Part shown: positions 45,801-55,575 of the stretch, piece by piece
Numbering within the stretch: position 1 is the stretch's first letter
How the letters are laid out: each line of letters starts with the position of its first letter
Assembly: GCA_938083135.1 (NCBI GenBank)
Contig: CALLKY010000097.1
Location: 1-64,000 of the forward strand
Length of the DNA: 64,000 nt
DNA from: an uncultured Alphaproteobacteria bacterium
GTDB lineage: Bacteria; Pseudomonadota; Alphaproteobacteria; Bin95
Reading direction: 5' to 3'
Notes under the pieces: generated by a model
Databases searched by the model: none
The model's input: only the letters and a program-made list of their open reading frames with translations
Told to the model about the DNA's origin: nothing
Made by a program: the position numbers and the translations under genes

Positions 45801-46430
45801 ATGCCATCATCCGAAGTCACATCGCAGCTTGGCAGTCAGCCAGCAGCGCCACCAACCGTGACCAAGGCTGCATTTCTCGCAAACGGCAATGACCGCGCGT
45901 TTCGACAGATGGTGCACGATTCCCTGGCGTTCGCAGCGCGGCTCGAAGCCATCCGTGACGGGTTCGCTCGACTGATCGGTCTGACAGGCGTGCAATACAC
46001 AATCCTAATCGCCGTTAATCATCGGCAGTTCGAGCAGAAGGTCAGCGTATCTGGTGTCGCATCACATCTGCATCTGTCTGGCGCTTTCATCACCAATGAA
46101 ACCAACAAGCTAGTCCGGCTTGGACTGCTGGTTAAAGAACAAGACCCAGATGATGGTCGCCGGCTGGTTTTGCGGACCACCGCTGAGGCGCAAGACCGCC
46201 TGGCGCAACTCGCTGAGGTGCAAAGTGAAGTTAACGATGAACATTTCGCGCCCCTGGCAGACGACGATAATTTCGAGGTTTTTCGCCACATGATGAGCGG
46301 TCTTGTCGACAGCACAGACCGGGCGCTGGCGCTGCTGCATGGCCTGACGCCCCGGGCGCTGGCCAGCGGCAAGATGAATGCTCTGGCTGCTGCCAACACG
46401 CGGCCATCCGAGGCCCGCAGTGCCGGATAA
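45801..46430 (+). CDS. MarR-family transcriptional regulator
   Basis: A 209-residue protein with a winged-helix core: VSGVASHLHLSGAFITNETNKLVRLGLL is the helix-turn-helix and EQDPDDGRRLVLRTTAEAQDRL the wing, flanked by dimerisation helices. The C-terminal tail (RPSEARSAG) is unusual only in length. AGGAGA six bases before the ATG supports the start. It is 13 bp ahead of the flavin reductase gene and likely represses the operon until an aromatic or fatty ligand binds; the ligand is inferred from neighbours only. Confidence 0.88.
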   Translation: MPSSEVTSQLGSQPAAPPTVTKAAFLANGNDRAFRQMVHDSLAFAARLEAIRDGFARLIGLTGVQYTILIAVNHRQFEQKVSVSGVASHLHLSGAFITNETNKLVRLGLLVKEQDPDDGRRLVLRTTAEAQDRLAQLAEVQSEVNDEHFAPLADDDNFEVFRHMMSGLVDSTDRALALLHGLTPRALASGKMNALAAANTRPSEARSAG

Positions 46431-46443
46431 GCAGGAGGAAATG

Positions 46444-46971
46444 ATGCACATATCGACCAAGCCTTGTCGGACAGCGCCGGATCGCTGCGGCTCTGACGAA
46501 GGTTTAGCCCTCCGCCAGATTTTTGGTCAGTTCGCAAGTGGCGTTACGGTAATCACCTCTGGTGCTAAGGGCAGCGTTCACGGAATGACAGCGAACGCCT
46601 TTATGTCTGTCTCGCTGGACCCAGCGCTGGTTTTGATTTCGCTAAAGAATGACAGCCACATGCGTGATGTGATTGACGCTGAAGGCCGTTTTGGCGTCTC
46701 CATCCTGGCTGATAGCCAGCAGAGCGTCTCGGACCATTTCGCAGGCCGCCTCGTGGATAATGCGGCGGCGCAATTTGACCATCCTGGCGACACGCCCGTT
46801 GTTGCCGGTGCGCTTGCGTGGATCGCATGCTCTGTCGAGCAGCGGCATATCGCAGGCGACCATACCCTTTTCATCGCCAATGTGGACGATTTCCTACAGT
46901 CTGCAGGCACGCCACTGCTGTTTTTTGGCGGCCAATACCGGACCCTGAGTGAAGGAGAGCTCTCCCAATGA
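46444..46971 (+). CDS. Flavin reductase, HpaC-like component
   Basis: A 175-residue flavin reductase-like (FMN-binding split barrel) protein: IFGQFASGVTVITSGAKGSVHGMTANAFMSVSLDPALVLISL (two strands and a loop) and FLQSAGTPLLFFGGQYRTL. It would use NAD(P)H to reduce free flavin for the monooxygenase encoded next, whose ATG overlaps its stop. AGGAGG five bases before ATG 46444 chooses that start over 46441. Confidence 0.87.
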   Translation: MHISTKPCRTAPDRCGSDEGLALRQIFGQFASGVTVITSGAKGSVHGMTANAFMSVSLDPALVLISLKNDSHMRDVIDAEGRFGVSILADSQQSVSDHFAGRLVDNAAAQFDHPGDTPVVAGALAWIACSVEQRHIAGDHTLFIANVDDFLQSAGTPLLFFGGQYRTLSEGELSQ

Positions 46972-48461
46972 GCCAGCCCATTAAGAATGCAGCCGAGCAC
47001 ATCGCCAGCCTGAAAGATGGTCGTTCAGTCTATCTGGACGGCACGAAGGTTGATGACGTCACCACGCACCCGGCGTTTGCGAACGCCGTGCAATCGGCGG
47101 CAAACTTGTATGAGTTCCAGTCCCGGCCTGAAAACGTCGAGATGATGACGTTTGAATCTCCAAAGACAGGCCGCCGTGTCAATCGTGCTTGGCAGATGCC
47201 AACGACATACCAGGAGCTAGTGACCCGCCGCAAAGCGCTTGTCGCTTGGGCAGAGCAAAGCGGTGGTTTCATGGGCCGCTCACCGGACCATCTGGCTTCC
47301 GCCGTGACGGGGCAGCTTATGGGCCTGAAGATGTTTGAGGAGGATGATCCCAAGCGCGCTGCAGCCTATTGGAACTACTATGAAACGGCGCGGGACGAAG
47401 ACCGCTACCTGACATATGTCATCATCAACCCACAGGTAGACCGCGCGAAAGCGGCCAGTGAGTTGCAAGACGATCCGATGATGAAGATCGTCGATGAGGA
47501 TTCTGAGGGCGTGACGGTGCGTGGTGCCAAAATGCTCGGCACCAGCTCGATCATGGCGAATGATGTGTTCGTCGCGCATCTGCAGCCACTCCGCCCGACA
47601 GAGGCCGATTATGCCATCAGTTTCTCGATCCCGATGGGAACGAAGGGCTTGAAGGTGCTGTCCCGCAAGTCCTACGAGCAGCATGCGGTATCTGAATTCG
47701 ATAACCCGCTGGCGACCCGTTATGACGAAAACGATGCGCTGGTCTATTTCGATGACGTCAAAGTGCCCTGGGACCTGATCTTTGTGCACCGCGATCCCGA
47801 AATGTGCCGCCGTCAGTTCCATGACACACCGGGCCACATCTACCAGAACTACCAGGCGCAGATCCGGCTTTCGGTGAAGATGAAATTCCTGGTGGGCTTG
47901 GCACGTGAGATCTGTGAGACCATCGGAACGGCGAAAATGCCCCCAGTTGCCGAGCAGCTTGGCAGGCTGGCCGCAGAGGCTGCCATCATCGAAAACCTGC
48001 TCTATGGCATGGAAGCCAATGGCAGCATGCACGGCGATTATTATGTGCCGGATCGGCATGCCGTCTATGCTGCGCAAACTATGACCCAGGGCATGTATCC
48101 GCAGTTCATTACCACGATGCGGGAACTGGCGGGCGGTGCGCTGATCATGCTGCCCTCATCAGCAGCGGATTATAGTGATCCAGAGCTATCGGCGCTTTTC
48201 TCCGCCGTGCAGATCGCGGCGGACGGGCGGACACCTGTTGAGCGGGTAAAGCTTATGAAGCTTGCATGGGATGCCATTGGCTCCGAATTTGCGAGCCGTC
48301 ATACGCAGTATGAAATGTTCTATGCCGGTGCCCAGTTCGTCACACGCGGTCATAGCTTCCGCACATATGATTGGGCCAAAGCGAAGTCCCTAGTCTCAAC
48401 GATTTCGGACCGCTACGAGCTGGCAGGTTCGTTAGCGGGGGCAAAGCAAGCGGCTGAGTAA
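46968..48461 (+). CDS. hpaB: 4-hydroxyphenylacetate 3-monooxygenase-type oxygenase (HpaB-like)
   Basis: The 497-residue protein matches the HpaB/phenol hydroxylase family: DGRSVYLDGTKVDDVTTHPAF near residues 17-37, FMGRSPDHLASAVTG, MLGTSSIMANDVFV, ALVYFDDVKVPWDLIFVHRD and SAVQIAADGRTPVERVKLMKLAWD. It uses reduced flavin from the preceding flavin reductase to ortho-hydroxylate phenolic substrates. The substrate may differ from 4-hydroxyphenylacetate; no downstream homoprotocatechuate genes are present. Confidence 0.86.
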   Translation: MSQPIKNAAEHIASLKDGRSVYLDGTKVDDVTTHPAFANAVQSAANLYEFQSRPENVEMMTFESPKTGRRVNRAWQMPTTYQELVTRRKALVAWAEQSGGFMGRSPDHLASAVTGQLMGLKMFEEDDPKRAAAYWNYYETARDEDRYLTYVIINPQVDRAKAASELQDDPMMKIVDEDSEGVTVRGAKMLGTSSIMANDVFVAHLQPLRPTEADYAISFSIPMGTKGLKVLSRKSYEQHAVSEFDNPLATRYDENDALVYFDDVKVPWDLIFVHRDPEMCRRQFHDTPGHIYQNYQAQIRLSVKMKFLVGLAREICETIGTAKMPPVAEQLGRLAAEAAIIENLLYGMEANGSMHGDYYVPDRHAVYAAQTMTQGMYPQFITTMRELAGGALIMLPSSAADYSDPELSALFSAVQIAADGRTPVERVKLMKLAWDAIGSEFASRHTQYEMFYAGAQFVTRGHSFRTYDWAKAKSLVSTISDRYELAGSLAGAKQAAE

Positions 48462-48560
48462 GCAGCGATAGTCCTCGAGTCTGACTGTCGGCGCGTTCTT
48501 GGGTTAGGCTGATTGTCACGTGGTCAGGTAACAGGCCATGGCCAACGGAGGGCTCAAAGC

Positions 48561-49619
48561 ATGCAGTTCGGCGTAAGTTGCGGTTATATCAATGATCTTG
48601 GGTTCGTAACCCATGCAGAGAAGCTGGGTTACGACTTCGCCTGGTTCCCAGACTCGCCGCTGATGCGATCCAACATCTGGGCGATGATGGCGATTGCGGT
48701 ACAGCAGACGCAGCGGATCAGGCTTGGCACTGGGCTTGCGATCCCAGGCCTTAGGCTGGCACCGGTTGCGGCAAACGGCATCGCAACGATTAACCGGCTC
48801 GCACCTGGGCGTGTGTTTTTCGGTACTGGTACTGGCAACACTGCAATGCGCACCATGGGACAACGCCCGGCGCGTGTGGCTGAATTCAAGGAATACCTCC
48901 GCGTTATCCGCGCCCTGCTGGCGGGAGAAGAGACCGAATACACGCTCAATGGTGCAACCCACAGCGTGCGGTTTCAAAACACGCACCTGAACTATATCGA
49001 TCTGGATCATAAAATCCCGATGATGGTTGGCGGATTTGGCCCGCGCGCTCAAGGCCTCGCGGGTGAATTGGGCGACGGTGTCGTTACAGGCATTCCACGT
49101 GGTGGGTCCATCGCGAATGTCCGTGCGAATGTGGAGCGAGGTGCTAAAGCAGTAGGGCGCAGCCTGGAAGGGTTTGAGACCTACGCCCTCGCCAATCTGC
49201 TCATGCTGGAGGAAGGCGAAACGCTAACGTCTGAGCGCGTCATTCAGGATTGCGGGCCAGCGATCATGGCGAATGTCCACTATCTTGTGGACTTTGTTCG
49301 GGAAACAGGCACGGCCCCGCCAGACTATGTCCAGCCCATCTGGGATGATTACATGAAGTTCCACATGTCCCGGGATGAAGCCACCCGCCATATGAAGCTG
49401 CACGAAAGCCATTACAGCTATCTTGATCGGGGTGAGGCGCGCTTCATCACGCCGGAAATCATTCGGAATTTCTGTATTGCGGGCCGGCCGGACGATATCG
49501 TCAATCAACTGCATGGCCTGGAAGAAGAGGGCCTGACGGGCATCGTGTTCAGCTTGCCAGCAGAGTCCGCCTTCCGCCTCACGGAAGATTTCGCCCGTAA
49601 CGTCATCGCGAACATGTAG
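48561..49619 (+). CDS. LLM-class luciferase-like monooxygenase
   Basis: A 352-residue luciferase-family TIM barrel: MQFGVSCGYINDLGFVTHAE, DFAWFPDSPLM, IRLGTGLAIPGLRLAPVAANGIATINRLAPGRVFFGTGTGNTA (three strands) and MMVGGFGPRAQGLAGELGDGVV. It likely uses reduced FMN or F420. GGAGGG nine bases before ATG 48561 sets the start; a longer frame is rejected. It lies downstream of hpaB on the same strand by about 100 bp. Confidence 0.82.
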   Translation: MQFGVSCGYINDLGFVTHAEKLGYDFAWFPDSPLMRSNIWAMMAIAVQQTQRIRLGTGLAIPGLRLAPVAANGIATINRLAPGRVFFGTGTGNTAMRTMGQRPARVAEFKEYLRVIRALLAGEETEYTLNGATHSVRFQNTHLNYIDLDHKIPMMVGGFGPRAQGLAGELGDGVVTGIPRGGSIANVRANVERGAKAVGRSLEGFETYALANLLMLEEGETLTSERVIQDCGPAIMANVHYLVDFVRETGTAPPDYVQPIWDDYMKFHMSRDEATRHMKLHESHYSYLDRGEARFITPEIIRNFCIAGRPDDIVNQLHGLEEEGLTGIVFSLPAESAFRLTEDFARNVIANM

Positions 49620-49620
49620 C

Positions 49621-50511
49621 CTAACCTGGCTTCTTCAGCCGTTCCCGATGCGCGATATACAGGCCGCAAAGGATGATCAGCGCGGCACCCGCCCAGGTGG
49701 TGGATGGTGGGATATCGCCGAAGACGATGAACCCGAGCAGCGTCACGCCGACAAGCTCGCAATAAAAGAAGGGCGACACGACAGAGGCGGGCGCACGGGC
49801 ATAGGCCTTCACCACCAGATAATGGCGGATGCCGCCCAGAAGCCCGATCGCTGCAAATGCGCCCCATGCAACCCAGTCGCCGGGCGCTGGAGCCACATAA
49901 TTCCAGGGTGCCACCAGCAGGCCAACCACAAGGCCGACCAGAACCGTGTAGAACGACGAAGTCGCCTCACTGTCAGAGCCTGCGCCGAGCCGGGTCAATA
50001 TCTGATAGATCGCAAACAGGAAGGCCGCCCCCAGCAGCAATAGATATTCAATTTGGAAGCCGCCGCCGCCCGGTTGAATAACGATGAGCGCGCCTGTGAA
50101 ACCCAAAATTACCGCGCCCCAGCGGTGCAGCCCCACCTTTTCCCGCAGCATCGGGATTGACAGGATCACGACAAACACTGGTGCGGTGAAGTTAATTGCC
50201 CCTGCCGTCGCTAACGGTACGGCGCTAACGGCTGAAATCCATAGCATCGTTGATCCGAACAACAGCGCTGATCGGGCGAGATGCAGCCAAGGCCTATTCG
50301 CCCGGAACATGCTGACACCATGCTGCGGTAGGAAAAACAGCAGCATCCAGAAGGCATGGCCGATGGACCGAAACAGGATGATCTGGAAAACAGGAAAGTC
50401 GCCTGCCAGAAATTTCGTCGCCGTTTGGGTGAGCGGCGCGAAGATGACGGAGGATAGCAAGATAAACACAATGCCAAGCCCGATGGCATTGGTTCTTAAA
50501 GAACCGGTCAT
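49621..50511 (-). CDS. EamA-family (drug/metabolite) transporter
   Basis: A 296-residue protein with about ten hydrophobic helices in two EamA repeats (ILFRSIGHAFWMLLFF and SAVPLATAGAINFTAPVFVVILSIPMLREKVGLHRW). It ends LYIAHRERLKKPG and probably exports a small metabolite. The start overlaps the stop of the second hyuB gene by 4 bp, so its cargo may be the product of the HyuAB reaction. Its stop is 1 bp from the stop of the LLM gene. Confidence 0.85.
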   Translation of the reverse strand: MTGSLRTNAIGLGIVFILLSSVIFAPLTQTATKFLAGDFPVFQIILFRSIGHAFWMLLFFLPQHGVSMFRANRPWLHLARSALLFGSTMLWISAVSAVPLATAGAINFTAPVFVVILSIPMLREKVGLHRWGAVILGFTGALIVIQPGGGGFQIEYLLLLGAAFLFAIYQILTRLGAGSDSEATSSFYTVLVGLVVGLLVAPWNYVAPAPGDWVAWGAFAAIGLLGGIRHYLVVKAYARAPASVVSPFFYCELVGVTLLGFIVFGDIPPSTTWAGAALIILCGLYIAHRERLKKPG

Positions 50512-52127
50512 GCCATTTGATCGGCGTGGTCTTGCTCGATAAGGGACTTGTCGCGGGCCTCTGGCGGGCCGAAGCCGCCGCCGCCTGGCAATTCCAGTAC
50601 GATAACGTCGCCTTTGGTCAGATGAAACGGAACCCCACCTTCGACCTCTCTGCCATTCACCAATATCCGTTCTAAGCTGCCGTTTGCGCCGCCGTTCCTG
50701 CCAATAGGCGGGTGCTTCAAGCGCTGGGACAAAACGGAAAGTGTGACGGGCCGGTCGCTCACAATCTCCATCGCTACACGCTGACCAAGCCCGCCGCGAA
50801 ATTGTCCGGCACCGCCTGATCCGGGCAAGAAGGATTTGTCTAGAATGCGGACAGGTGCGGCGCGCTCAAGCACTTCGGTTGGTGTGTTTGATACATTGGT
50901 CGGAAAGCTCAGTGCGGAAACGCCATCCCCACTTGGACGCCCGCCCAGGCCGCCATTAAAGAAAATGATCGTTGAAAACGGCGTCTCGCCATTCCAGCCG
51001 GACATAGCGAAACCATGCAATGGAACGCCGCTTTCAGCTGGCGTCCGGTCCGGCAAGGCCTTGGCCAATGCGTTGAACACGGCAGAGGTGCAGTAATGCC
51101 CAACCGTTGCCCGCGCTTCCACGGCAGCGGGATAGCTTGGGTTCAGAAAGCTGCCCTCGGGTGCGGTGATCGTAATGGGGTGAAAAGCGCCCTCGTTATT
51201 AGGGATATCTGGGGACAGCACGCATTTCAGGGCATAGCTCGAATAGGCGCTGGTATAGCCCAGCACTGAATTCAGCGGCGACCTGTTCTGGGGCGAACTG
51301 CCAGCAAAATCGACAGAAAGTTCATCCCCGCGCACGTCTATTCGGCATTGCATGACGAGTGGAGCCGTCGTGTCGAAGCTATCGATGTGGGTGGTCGCTT
51401 CGTACACGCCATCTGGAATGTCTGAAATCGCGCGTCGCATGGCAGTTTCGGTCAGGCCGATGATTTTGTCGCCAAAGCCCATCAGGTCAGGCAAGCCATA
51501 TTCAGCCAGCAAGCCGGAAACGCCTTCTGTCATGCGGGAGCAAGCGCCGATCATGGCGTGGATGTCACCGCAGACTTCATCTGGCACGCGGACATTCTGG
51601 CGGATGATCTCAAATAGTGTTTCGTTCGTCTGGCCCTGTTCATAGAGCTTCAGGATAGGGATCTGGAGCCCTTCCTCATAGATGTCCTTGTTGTCGGGTG
51701 CGCGCCGACGCCCGCCAATATCCGCCATGTGGGCGATGGCACCTGCGAAGCCGACCAATGTTTCGCCCAGGAAAATGGGTGCTGCCAATGTCAGGTCTGG
51801 CAGATGGCCGGTGCCGATCCAGGGATCATTCGAAATGATGACATCGCCGGGCTTGAGTGTCTCAGCCGGGAATTTCTGCAAGAAGGCTCGCACAGACATT
51901 GGCAAAGTGCCGATGAAGGATGGGATCGACCGGGTTGCTTGGGCCACGGATTGGCCATCGGGCGCGAGCACCATGCAGCTGTAATCATGGGATTCACGCA
52001 CCACCGTCGAGAACGACGCGCGGTGCAGCGTCAACGCCGCCTCGTCAATGGCGGAAATCAGGCGCGTCCAAAGCACCTCGACTGTGATGGGGTCGAGTGT
52101 AGTTGAGGGCGATATCTGCTGGGACAT
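50508..52127 (-). CDS. hyuB: Hydantoinase/oxoprolinase B-type subunit, second cluster
   Basis: The 539-residue HyuB lacks the C-terminal extension of the first cluster. Features: LDPITVEVLWTRLISAIDEAALTLHR, DVIISNDPWIGTGHLPDL, AIAHMADIGGRRR, FAGSSPQNRSPLNS and the closing PGGGGFGPPEARDKS. GAAGGG seven bases before ATG 52127 sets the start; residues upstream in the longer frame overlap the hyuA gene. The spacing to hyuA is 4 bp. Confidence 0.9.
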   Translation of the reverse strand: MSQQISPSTTLDPITVEVLWTRLISAIDEAALTLHRASFSTVVRESHDYSCMVLAPDGQSVAQATRSIPSFIGTLPMSVRAFLQKFPAETLKPGDVIISNDPWIGTGHLPDLTLAAPIFLGETLVGFAGAIAHMADIGGRRRAPDNKDIYEEGLQIPILKLYEQGQTNETLFEIIRQNVRVPDEVCGDIHAMIGACSRMTEGVSGLLAEYGLPDLMGFGDKIIGLTETAMRRAISDIPDGVYEATTHIDSFDTTAPLVMQCRIDVRGDELSVDFAGSSPQNRSPLNSVLGYTSAYSSYALKCVLSPDIPNNEGAFHPITITAPEGSFLNPSYPAAVEARATVGHYCTSAVFNALAKALPDRTPAESGVPLHGFAMSGWNGETPFSTIIFFNGGLGGRPSGDGVSALSFPTNVSNTPTEVLERAAPVRILDKSFLPGSGGAGQFRGGLGQRVAMEIVSDRPVTLSVLSQRLKHPPIGRNGGANGSLERILVNGREVEGGVPFHLTKGDVIVLELPGGGGFGPPEARDKSLIEQDHADQMA

Positions 52128-52131
52128 GAAA

Positions 52132-54222
52132 CTACCCTTCGAACTCAATGACGATATTGGCGGCGGCGTCCCTATGGAAGCTGGCGTCTGGGCCAACAAT
52201 GATGGTGGTTTCGCGTTCTTCAATCACGGCGGGGCCGGGGATGATCTTCCCAGGAGCCAACCGATATCGGTCATAAACGGGCGTATCCCGGTAGCCCTTG
52301 GCACCGTCGAAACAGACTGGACGGCTGCCTTTTCGTGCATCTGCATCTTCTGAATTCGGTTCAGCGGCAAAGTAGAGTTCGGGGCGCGGTTCCAAAACAC
52401 GCGCACGTAACCCCACAACCTCCAACGGCACGTCCGGCGGCGCGTGACCATAGACGCCTTGGTAGATGTGGGCGAAGTCTGCATGAAGCGCGGGGAGCGA
52501 AATCGCATCGCCATCAGCAATAGCCACAGTGACAGCATAGCCCTGGCCCTGGCAGCGCAGGTCCATAGACCGTTGCATGATGATGTCACTGCTGTCGCCC
52601 ACCAGCTTGGCCAAGGCGGCCTCACCCGAATGGCGCATTTGGGAAAATGCGTCGTGAACGGCGGTCCAGTCCATGGAAGCGAGCGGCGCGAAATGGGGTG
52701 TGACGAGGTCAACGGCGGGCGGTGCTGCCAAGCAACCGATTGCGGACGCAACGCCCGCGCCGTAGGGGCAAATCAGGCGTTTCAGCCCAAGCTTGCGCGC
52801 TAATGCATAGGCGTGGACTGGCCCAGCACCACCGAAAGCGATCATAGCGAAGTTGCGGAGATCGACGCCTTTTTCAGCAGCATGGGCGCGCGTGGCGGCG
52901 ACCATGCTCTCATTGACGATGTCATGAACGCCCCACGCGACTTGCTCCACCGACATAGAAAGCGGTGCCGCGACATCCTTCGCGAGCGCGTCCTTGGCTG
53001 CAGCGACATCCAATGTCATCGCGCCGCCGAGGAAATGGTCTGGGTCAAGATATCCCAGCACTAGGTCGGCATCCGTCACCGTCGGATGCTCGCCGCCCTG
53101 GCCGTAACACACCGGCCCGGGCGCAGCGCCGGCAGATTGTGGGCCGACTTTCAAAAGCCCAAGGTCGTTCACATAGGCGATAGACCCGCCACCAGCGCCG
53201 ATTTCCAGCAATTCGATCGCGGAAATTTGTAATGGGTATCCACTACCACGCTTAAAACGATGGACATGGCCGACCTCAAATTCATGGGTCAGTTCTGGCT
53301 CACCATTGCGGATGATGGATATCTTGGCCGTGGTGCCGCCCATGTCGAAGGCAATCGCGTCGGGCTGGATTAGCGCTCGACGGGCGAAATGGGCGGCTGC
53401 GATGGCACCAGCAGCAGGCCCGGATTCAATCATGCGAACGGGGTGGTTCTCCGCCACATCGGTCGCTGTCCCAATGCCGCCATGGGATAGCATCATTGAG
53501 GCTTCAAGTGGCGTGCCGAGCGCCTTCAGGCCCGCATTCAAGCGGCCCACATATGTCTGCACCAAAGGCTTCACATAGGCATCGACAACCGTCGTGGAGA
53601 CCCGCTCATACTCGCGGATTTCGGCCGATACTTCAGAAGACACGCTGATGGATAGATTGGGGAACAGTCGCTTGGCGATGGCCGCCGTTTTTAGCTCATG
53701 GTCAGGGTGAGCATAGCCGTGCAGCAAGCAGATGGCGAGGGATTGAATCCCCTCATCCTCGACCAAACGCCGAACGGTCGTTTCAACCTCTGCCTCATCT
53801 AAGGGGGTTAGAATGTCTCCGTCGAAGGTGATCCGTTCGCTGATTTCCATCCGGCGGCGGCGGGGTGCCAGTGGCGGCGGCATGCGGATGCTCAGGTCGT
53901 AAATGTCGTAGCGGGCTTCGCGGCCCATTTCTAAAACATCGCGAAAGCCTGCGGTTGCGATCAGTCCAGTGCGGGCACCTTTGCCCTCCAGCACTGCGTT
54001 GGTTGCAACAGTTGTCGCATGGGCAACATCGCGCACGGCGGAAGGAGGTGTGTCAGTGCGTTCAAGTATTTCCGCAACACCGGTGAGTGAGCCGCGTGAG
54101 GGATCATCCGGCGTGCTGAGGACTTTGGCGAACCAAAGCTTACCGCGCTGATCGTCTATCAACACAACGTCTGTAAATGTGCCGCCGACATCAATCGCGA
54201 GCCGGAAAGTAGGTTGGGACAT
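52132..54222 (-). CDS. hyuA: Hydantoinase/oxoprolinase A-type subunit, second cluster
   Basis: A 696-residue HyuA: FRLAIDVGGTFTDVVLIDDQRG, DVAHATTVATNAVLEGKGARTGLI, SISVSSEVSAEIREYERVSTTVVDAYV, MIESGPAAGAIAAAHFARRA and FDMGGTTAKISII. It differs from the first hyuA throughout, so the two pairs are not a recent duplication. Forms an operon hyuA-hyuB-eamA. The start at 54222 begins MSQPTFRLAID; the in-frame extension upstream lies in the promoter region of the divergent aminotransferase gene. Confidence 0.9.
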   Translation of the reverse strand: MSQPTFRLAIDVGGTFTDVVLIDDQRGKLWFAKVLSTPDDPSRGSLTGVAEILERTDTPPSAVRDVAHATTVATNAVLEGKGARTGLIATAGFRDVLEMGREARYDIYDLSIRMPPPLAPRRRRMEISERITFDGDILTPLDEAEVETTVRRLVEDEGIQSLAICLLHGYAHPDHELKTAAIAKRLFPNLSISVSSEVSAEIREYERVSTTVVDAYVKPLVQTYVGRLNAGLKALGTPLEASMMLSHGGIGTATDVAENHPVRMIESGPAAGAIAAAHFARRALIQPDAIAFDMGGTTAKISIIRNGEPELTHEFEVGHVHRFKRGSGYPLQISAIELLEIGAGGGSIAYVNDLGLLKVGPQSAGAAPGPVCYGQGGEHPTVTDADLVLGYLDPDHFLGGAMTLDVAAAKDALAKDVAAPLSMSVEQVAWGVHDIVNESMVAATRAHAAEKGVDLRNFAMIAFGGAGPVHAYALARKLGLKRLICPYGAGVASAIGCLAAPPAVDLVTPHFAPLASMDWTAVHDAFSQMRHSGEAALAKLVGDSSDIIMQRSMDLRCQGQGYAVTVAIADGDAISLPALHADFAHIYQGVYGHAPPDVPLEVVGLRARVLEPRPELYFAAEPNSEDADARKGSRPVCFDGAKGYRDTPVYDRYRLAPGKIIPGPAVIEERETTIIVGPDASFHRDAAANIVIEFEG

Positions 54223-54375
54223 CGAATGGGTCCACGGCTTGGCCCCAAGTCTGGGCGGGAACAGATCACACATTGAACCATAGCCAACATGGTTGTGGAT
54301 ACGGGCAATCCTGCCAATACTGACAGATACGCTGGATGCATTGCGTCGTGGCCGGTCAATTACGCAGGAGGATCC

Positions 54376-55575
54376 ATGCCCCCGCCCTTATCAAAATTTG
54401 CGCAATCGGCAGGCGGCTCTGTCGTCGTAGGAATGCGCCTGCTGGCCGACGCTGTGGAGGCGCGGGGTGTCAGCGTTATTGATTTCGGCATTGGCGAGCC
54501 GGATTTTGATGCGCCAGCGCCCGTTAAAGAAGCAGCGATCCGGGCCATTCAGGATGGCCATGGCACCTATGTCGATCCACGCGGCTTGCGGGAATTGCGT
54601 GAGGAAATCGCTGCGTTCGAGGGCAGCAGGCATGGCCTGGAGGTTGACCCAGACCAGATCATTGTGACGCCGGGTTCATACGGCGCATTGTCGGCGGTGA
54701 CCCGTGCGCTGCTCGACCCCGATGCCGACGCCGTTATCGTTGAGCCGGGATGGGGGCCATACAAGGCGCTCACCTCGCTAACCGGCGCTACGCCGATAGG
54801 CGCGCCAATGCCGGTTGTGGATGGGCGTTTCATGTTGGATGCCGCTAGCCTGGAGGCGGCAGTCAGCCCGAGAACCCGCGCCATCATGATCAATACGCCC
54901 TGGAACCCGACAGGCCGCGTCCTAACCCGCGCGGAACTGGAAGATGTCGCCATGGTGGCTGAACGCCATGACCTTTGGATCATCGCTGACGAAGTCTACA
55001 GCGAGTTGGTTTATGGCGAGGCGCGCCATCTCTCTGTCGCTGCATTAGGGCCAGAGATTGCGGCACGAACCGTGATCGTGACCTCACTCTCGAAGTCTTT
55101 CGCAATGACAGGATGGCGCCTTGGCTATTGCATAGCGCCGCCGGACCTAGCGCCGTTGCTGGCGCGCGTAAACCAATACACATCGCGCTGCGCCACTTCC
55201 TTTGTGCAGCACGCAGCTGTCGCCGCATTGCGGGACAGCATGCACTTTGTTGATGATATGCGGGCGCAATATGCAGTCCGCCGGGATGCAGTGGCGCGCG
55301 GCTTGAACGCGATTGATGGGATCAACTGCCCGTCGTCGGAAGGCACGTTCTACGCATTCGCCAGCTTTGATGCGGCCTGGGGCGACAGCCGCGACCTTGC
55401 CTCTTACCTGCTGGAGCATGCAGGCGTATTGCTAACCCCAGGCAGCGCTTACGGCCCAGCCAGCCGTCATCACATCCGCCTATCTTTTGCGACAGACTTG
55501 TCGACGATTGAAGAAGGCATTGCCCGAATGAAAGATGCACTGCCGCCGCCGGCACAATTGACATCTAATGACTGA
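54376..55575 (+). CDS. Pyridoxal-phosphate aminotransferase, class I/II (AspC-like)
   Basis: The 399-residue aminotransferase shows DFGIGEPDFDAPAPVKEAAI, IIVTPGSYGALSAVTRALLDP, the asparagine motif MINTPWNPTGRVLT, IIADEVYSELVYG, and the PLP-binding lysine in TSLSKSFAMTGWRLGYC. Fold type I; donor and acceptor are not evident. AGGAGG precedes the ATG by four bases. It overlaps the next hydrolase gene by 8 bp and is divergent from the hyuA-hyuB-eamA operon. Confidence 0.87.
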   Translation: MPPPLSKFAQSAGGSVVVGMRLLADAVEARGVSVIDFGIGEPDFDAPAPVKEAAIRAIQDGHGTYVDPRGLRELREEIAAFEGSRHGLEVDPDQIIVTPGSYGALSAVTRALLDPDADAVIVEPGWGPYKALTSLTGATPIGAPMPVVDGRFMLDAASLEAAVSPRTRAIMINTPWNPTGRVLTRAELEDVAMVAERHDLWIIADEVYSELVYGEARHLSVAALGPEIAARTVIVTSLSKSFAMTGWRLGYCIAPPDLAPLLARVNQYTSRCATSFVQHAAVAALRDSMHFVDDMRAQYAVRRDAVARGLNAIDGINCPSSEGTFYAFASFDAAWGDSRDLASYLLEHAGVLLTPGSAYGPASRHHIRLSFATDLSTIEEGIARMKDALPPPAQLTSND

